This document shows positions 5,211 through 7,726 of a DNA stretch of 7,726 nucleotides, in pieces. The notes under the pieces were generated by a model, which was given only the letters and a program-made list of their open reading frames with translations, was not told the origin of the DNA and did no database searches. The position numbers were made by a program, and so were the translations under genes. The DNA comes from Gemmatimonadota bacterium (GTDB lineage: Bacteria; ARS69). Within the stretch, counting starts at the first letter, position 1, and each line of letters begins with the position of its first letter. The stretch lies in contig JAGQIB010000205.1 of the NCBI GenBank assembly GCA_020431545.1, forward strand, positions 1 to 7,726. The letters run 5' to 3'.

Positions 5211-5752
5211 CAGCCGTTCGCCTCCGGGGCCGGGGAAGATTCGGGAGCGGTGTTCGGGGCCGGCGGCGGGTCCGGCGGCCCTTCCGGAGCGGGCGGCGAG
5301 TCGGCGGCGCTCCTCGGGCCCGGGCCGGCTTCATCGTCGGCGCCGGAAGCGCGCGGGTCCGTCATGAGGTTGAAGCGCAGCGTCTTCGTCTCCGCGAGAA
5401 CGTCCATGAGATCCGCGATCGTCGCGAACGGCGCGTCGCGGTCCCCCTTCACGAGAACCACCGCCTCGGGATTGCGGCCGCGCCAGGCCGCGACGGCGTC
5501 GAACATGTCGGCCATCGGGATCTGCTGCGCGGTCACGGCGGACTCGCCGGAGATGTAGACCTGACCGGCCCGGTCCACGGTGATGATGATCCGGTTCGTG
5601 TCCGGGACCCGGATCTCGGAGCGCGACAGCGGCAGGCGCACCGAGACCTCCTCCGGCGGCCGGAACGACGTCGTGGACATGAAGAAGATGAGCAGCAGGA
5701 ACGCGACGTCGACGAGCGGCGTCATGTCCTGGCGAATGCCGTGCCTACGCAT
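5210..5752 (-). CDS. exbD: ExbD/TolR-family biopolymer transport protein, first copy, with proline-rich tail
   Basis: This 180-residue protein starts almost directly at the membrane helix: RQDMTPLVDVAFLLLIFFMS (7-26), with Asp15 as the proton-path aspartate. The periplasmic ExbD domain runs to about residue 132 (IIITVDRAGQVYISGE, EAVVLVKGDRDAPFATIADLMDVLAETKTLRFNLMTD). It is followed by a 45- to 50-residue Pro/Ala/Glu/Ser-rich tail absent from the second copy and from E. coli ExbD. No clear Shine-Dalgarno site precedes the ATG. The 39-nt leader after exbB is pyrimidine-rich, and its frame runs back in phase to the exbB stop with only a CTG as alternative start. It probably forms a mixed assembly with the next ExbD and the single ExbB. 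Confidence 0.92.
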   Translation of the reverse strand: MRRHGIRQDMTPLVDVAFLLLIFFMSTTSFRPPEEVSVRLPLSRSEIRVPDTNRIIITVDRAGQVYISGESAVTAQQIPMADMFDAVAAWRGRNPEAVVLVKGDRDAPFATIADLMDVLAETKTLRFNLMTDPRASGADDEAGPGPRSAADSPPAPEGPPDPPPAPNTAPESSPAPEANG

Positions 5753-5791
5753 GGCGCGACGCCCGGCGCGGGGCAGGGGAGGAGGGAGCGA

Positions 5792-6508
5792 TCACTTCGA
5801 TCCGTTCTCCTCGAGCGCGTCCAGCACCTGGTATGCGGTCTCCTCGATGCGCGCGCCGAACTGATCCACGCGTGTGGTGAAGTGGTTGTACAGCACGGTG
5901 GCGAGGATCGCGGTGGTGAGGCCGACGGCCGTGTTGACGAGCGCCTCCGAGATGCCGAGCGCGAGCTGCGTCGCGTCGGGCGCCCCCGCGTGCGACATCG
6001 CGCGGAACGCGCGGATCATGCCGATCGTGGTGCCGAGGAGGCCGATCAGCGTGGCGATCGACGCGAGCGTCGACAGCGCCGAGAGATTCCGCTCCAGCGT
6101 GGGCGACTCGAGGCTCATCGTCTCTTCCATCGAGCGCCGCGTGTCCGCGAGAACGTTGCGGCGATCGGGCTCGGTGCCGGTGAGGCTCCGGTACTTCTGG
6201 AGCCCCGCGCCCACGACGTTCGCGAGCGATCCGCCCTGGGTCTTCGCCGCGTCGATCGCGCCGCCGACGTCGCCGGAGCGCACGGCGCCGAGCAGTCGAT
6301 CGACGAAGCCGCCGAGCGCTCCTCGCCCGCCCGCGCGCGTGAGCACGATCGTCCGCTCGATCGCGTACGTGATCACGAGCAGGAAACACGTCATGCCGAA
6401 GATCAGGAGCGGGCCGCCCTGGCGGATGTACTCCGGCGAACGGGTCCACAGGAACCAGGACACGGCGACACACAGTGCGAGGACGGGCCAGAACACGACG
6501 TTCTTCAC
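5792..6508 (-). CDS. exbB: ExbB/TolQ/MotA-family proton channel subunit
   Basis: This 238-residue inner-membrane protein forms the stator ring that conducts protons for TonB. Hydrophobic segments lie at about 4-21, 33-50, 147-167 and 186-208. The last three are the usual ExbB helices, including the signature LASIATLIGLLGTTIGMIRAF (148-168) and EALVNTAVGLTTAILATVLYN (188-208). The first is an extra N-terminal hydrophobic segment, either an additional helix or a signal-like anchor. The cytosolic loop (about 52-145) has the family pattern ending in LERNLSALSTLA. The family usually shows A-I-P-A in the last helix; here it reads A-I-L-A. The start codon is GTG, with GGGAG 8 nt upstream. It follows the TPR gene by 30 nt in the operon. 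Confidence 0.94.
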   Translation of the reverse strand: MKNVVFWPVLALCVAVSWFLWTRSPEYIRQGGPLLIFGMTCFLLVITYAIERTIVLTRAGGRGALGGFVDRLLGAVRSGDVGGAIDAAKTQGGSLANVVGAGLQKYRSLTGTEPDRRNVLADTRRSMEETMSLESPTLERNLSALSTLASIATLIGLLGTTIGMIRAFRAMSHAGAPDATQLALGISEALVNTAVGLTTAILATVLYNHFTTRVDQFGARIEETAYQVLDALEENGSK

Positions 6509-6516
6509 GGGCGAGA

Positions 6517-6521
6517 CTCCC
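6517..6521 (-). promoter_or_regulatory. Shine-Dalgarno site for the exbB GTG start
   Basis: Read on the minus strand this is GGGAG, 8 nt before the GTG codon at 6506-6508, in the short gap after the TPR gene. It supports the non-ATG start of exbB. Confidence 0.6.
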
Positions 6522-6538
6522 GGGTCGGAAGGTGATCG

Positions 6539-7726
6539 TCAGCCGGAGGCGGTGCCGGATCGCGCCTGCTCGAGCAGCTCGCGTCCGCGCCGCAAGGTGG
6601 AGTTGCCAGGGTCGATCGCGGCCGCGCGATCGAAGGACTTCGCCGCATCGTCCCACTTCTCGAGTCCGAGCTGCGCGAGTCCGAGCCCTGCCCAGGCGTC
6701 GGCGTTGCCGGGCTCGGCTCGGGTCGCCGCGGCGTAGGACTCCGCGGCGACCGCGTAGTCGGCGCCGCGCAGACGGCAGAACCCGAGGCCGCGGAGCGCC
6801 TGGGCGTTCGTCGGTTCCTTCTCCAGCGCGCGGCGGTACTCGGACTCCGCGCCGCGGAGATCTCCCGAAGCCGCGAGCCCCTGCGCGAGCAGCAGGCGCC
6901 CGGCCACGAGATCCGGATTCAGGCGGACGGCTGCGCGGAAGCTCTCCACGGACTTCGCCGTGTCCCCCGCACGGAGTCGCGCGACGCCCAGGTTCAGGTG
7001 ATACGCGGGAACCTCCGGCGCCTCGCGCGCCGCGGTCTCGAGGCGAGCGAGCGCCTCGGAATCACGGCCCGCCTTGAGCGCGAGGATGCCCGCCTGGTAG
7101 TTCGCGGCCGCGTCCTTGGGGTCGAGCGCGAGCGCGCGATCGAACTCCGCACGCGCTCCCTCGGCGTCGCCGGCGCGGAGGCGTGCGTTCGCGACCGCCG
7201 AGTGGTCGGCCGCGGTCCACTTCGTGTCGGGCGGCAAGGTCTCGTATTCCTTCAGCGCCTCGCGCCGGGTGGTGTCGTCCGGCGAGAGGAGACCGGCGCG
7301 TACGGCCGCGAGCCGCGCGTCCGCGCGCGACGGATCGAGCCGGCGGGCGGCGTTCGCGGCTTCGAGCGCCTGGGCAGGTCGCCCCGCGTCGAGGCACGCG
7401 TGCGCGAGCCGCACGAGCGCGTCGACGTCGTCGGGCACGACCTGCACGTAGCGCAGGTAGATCTGCGCCGCGCGCTCCTTGCGGCCCGCCCGATCCATGA
7501 GCTCGGCGAGGTCACGCAGGGCCGGTGCGTACGTGGAGTCGGCCGCGATCGCTTCCGCCCACAGGTCACGCGCCCGCTCGGCGTCGCCGGTCTTCCGGTA
7601 GAGAGCTCCGAGCTCGTGCAGGGTGGGCGCGGTGCGCGTGACTCCCGGCGCGGACAGCGCCTTCTCGAACGCGTCGATGGCGAGCGTCGGCGCGCGCTTC
7701 TCGTACACGCGACCGACCAGGGTCGC
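6539..7726 (-). CDS. TPR-repeat protein, C-terminal part (5' end outside window)
   Basis: The frame is open to the right edge, so only the last 395 residues are seen; the GTG at 7706-7708 is probably internal. About ten tetratricopeptide repeats of 34 residues follow one another, with the usual A-L-G-Y-A-A-P pattern. Clear units are ALRGLGFCRLRGADYAVAAE, ADAWAGLGLAQLGLEKWDDA and AYHLNLGVARLRAGDTAKSV, each ending in a DP, NP, EP or AP turn. One unit (about residues 144-180) is degenerate and longer. The protein ends with a short Ala/Arg/Ser/Gly tail. TPR superhelices bind partner proteins or peptides. As the gene sits 30 nt before exbB and is co-directional, it is probably a scaffold of this TonB system, perhaps periplasmic. 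Location cannot be judged because the N-terminus is missing. No enzyme domain is visible. Confidence 0.9.
   Translation of the reverse strand, partial: ATLVGRVYEKRAPTLAIDAFEKALSAPGVTRTAPTLHELGALYRKTGDAERARDLWAEAIAADSTYAPALRDLAELMDRAGRKERAAQIYLRYVQVVPDDVDALVRLAHACLDAGRPAQALEAANAARRLDPSRADARLAAVRAGLLSPDDTTRREALKEYETLPPDTKWTAADHSAVANARLRAGDAEGARAEFDRALALDPKDAAANYQAGILALKAGRDSEALARLETAAREAPEVPAYHLNLGVARLRAGDTAKSVESFRAAVRLNPDLVAGRLLLAQGLAASGDLRGAESEYRRALEKEPTNAQALRGLGFCRLRGADYAVAAESYAAATRAEPGNADAWAGLGLAQLGLEKWDDAAKSFDRAAAIDPGNSTLRRGRELLEQARSGTASG

Noticed and set aside
5132..6535. A 467-residue plus-strand open frame opposite exbD and exbB
   Set aside because: The product is an Arg/His/Glu-rich low-complexity translation without motifs. 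The opposite strand encodes clear ExbD and ExbB proteins.

Overview
The window is a very GC-rich stretch of bacterial chromosome, densely coded, with no sign of mobile elements, CRISPR or RNA genes. The TonB/ExbB/ExbD machinery implies a diderm (Gram-negative) cell with an outer membrane. The base composition, the TPR-ExbB-ExbD-ExbD-TonB arrangement and the small, extremely acidic protein would suit a myxobacterial, Gemmatimonadota or Eisenbacteria-like lineage. The sequence alone does not settle the phylum.

Layout from left to right. (1) Positions 1-627, plus strand: the 3' part of an atypical short-chain dehydrogenase/NAD(P)-binding protein, cut by the left edge. (2) Positions 624-1274, minus strand: a ThiE/TenI-superfamily protein that meets gene 1 tail to tail through a shared CTAG. 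Its motifs fit TenI (thiazole tautomerase) better than ThiE. (3) Positions 1382-3496, plus strand: a thiazole-synthesis operon thiG-thiH-thiS with overlapping genes. It is driven by a plausible sigma70-type promoter at 1323-1351, and no TPP riboswitch is visible. (4) Positions 3497-3942: an intergenic zone around a 70-residue protein that is 57% Asp+Glu. Two inverted repeats lie in front of it and a strong hairpin terminator behind it. (5) Positions 3943-7726, minus strand: a TonB energy-transduction operon read right to left. Its order is a TPR-repeat protein (cut by the right edge), ExbB, ExbD, a second ExbD, then TonB. The last three genes are linked by 1- to 4-nt overlaps.

How the genes work together. 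ThiG, ThiH and ThiS are three parts of the machine that makes the thiazole phosphate half of thiamine: synthase, dehydroglycine supplier and sulfur carrier. The divergent TenI-like enzyme would aromatise the ThiG product. ThiF, ThiC, ThiD and a canonical ThiE are not in the window. Use of ThiH rather than ThiO suggests an anaerobic or facultative lifestyle, though this is an inference. The minus-strand operon encodes an inner-membrane proton-driven motor (ExbB with two different ExbD proteins) and a TonB that carries energy to outer-membrane receptors. The TPR protein is probably a scaffold for it. No TonB-dependent receptor is present here.

I see no clearly new multi-gene system. The most unusual elements are the hyper-acidic, tryptophan-containing small protein with its structured leader, the TenI-type residues in the divergent thiamine gene, and the paired non-identical ExbD subunits with an ExbB that has an extra N-terminal hydrophobic segment.
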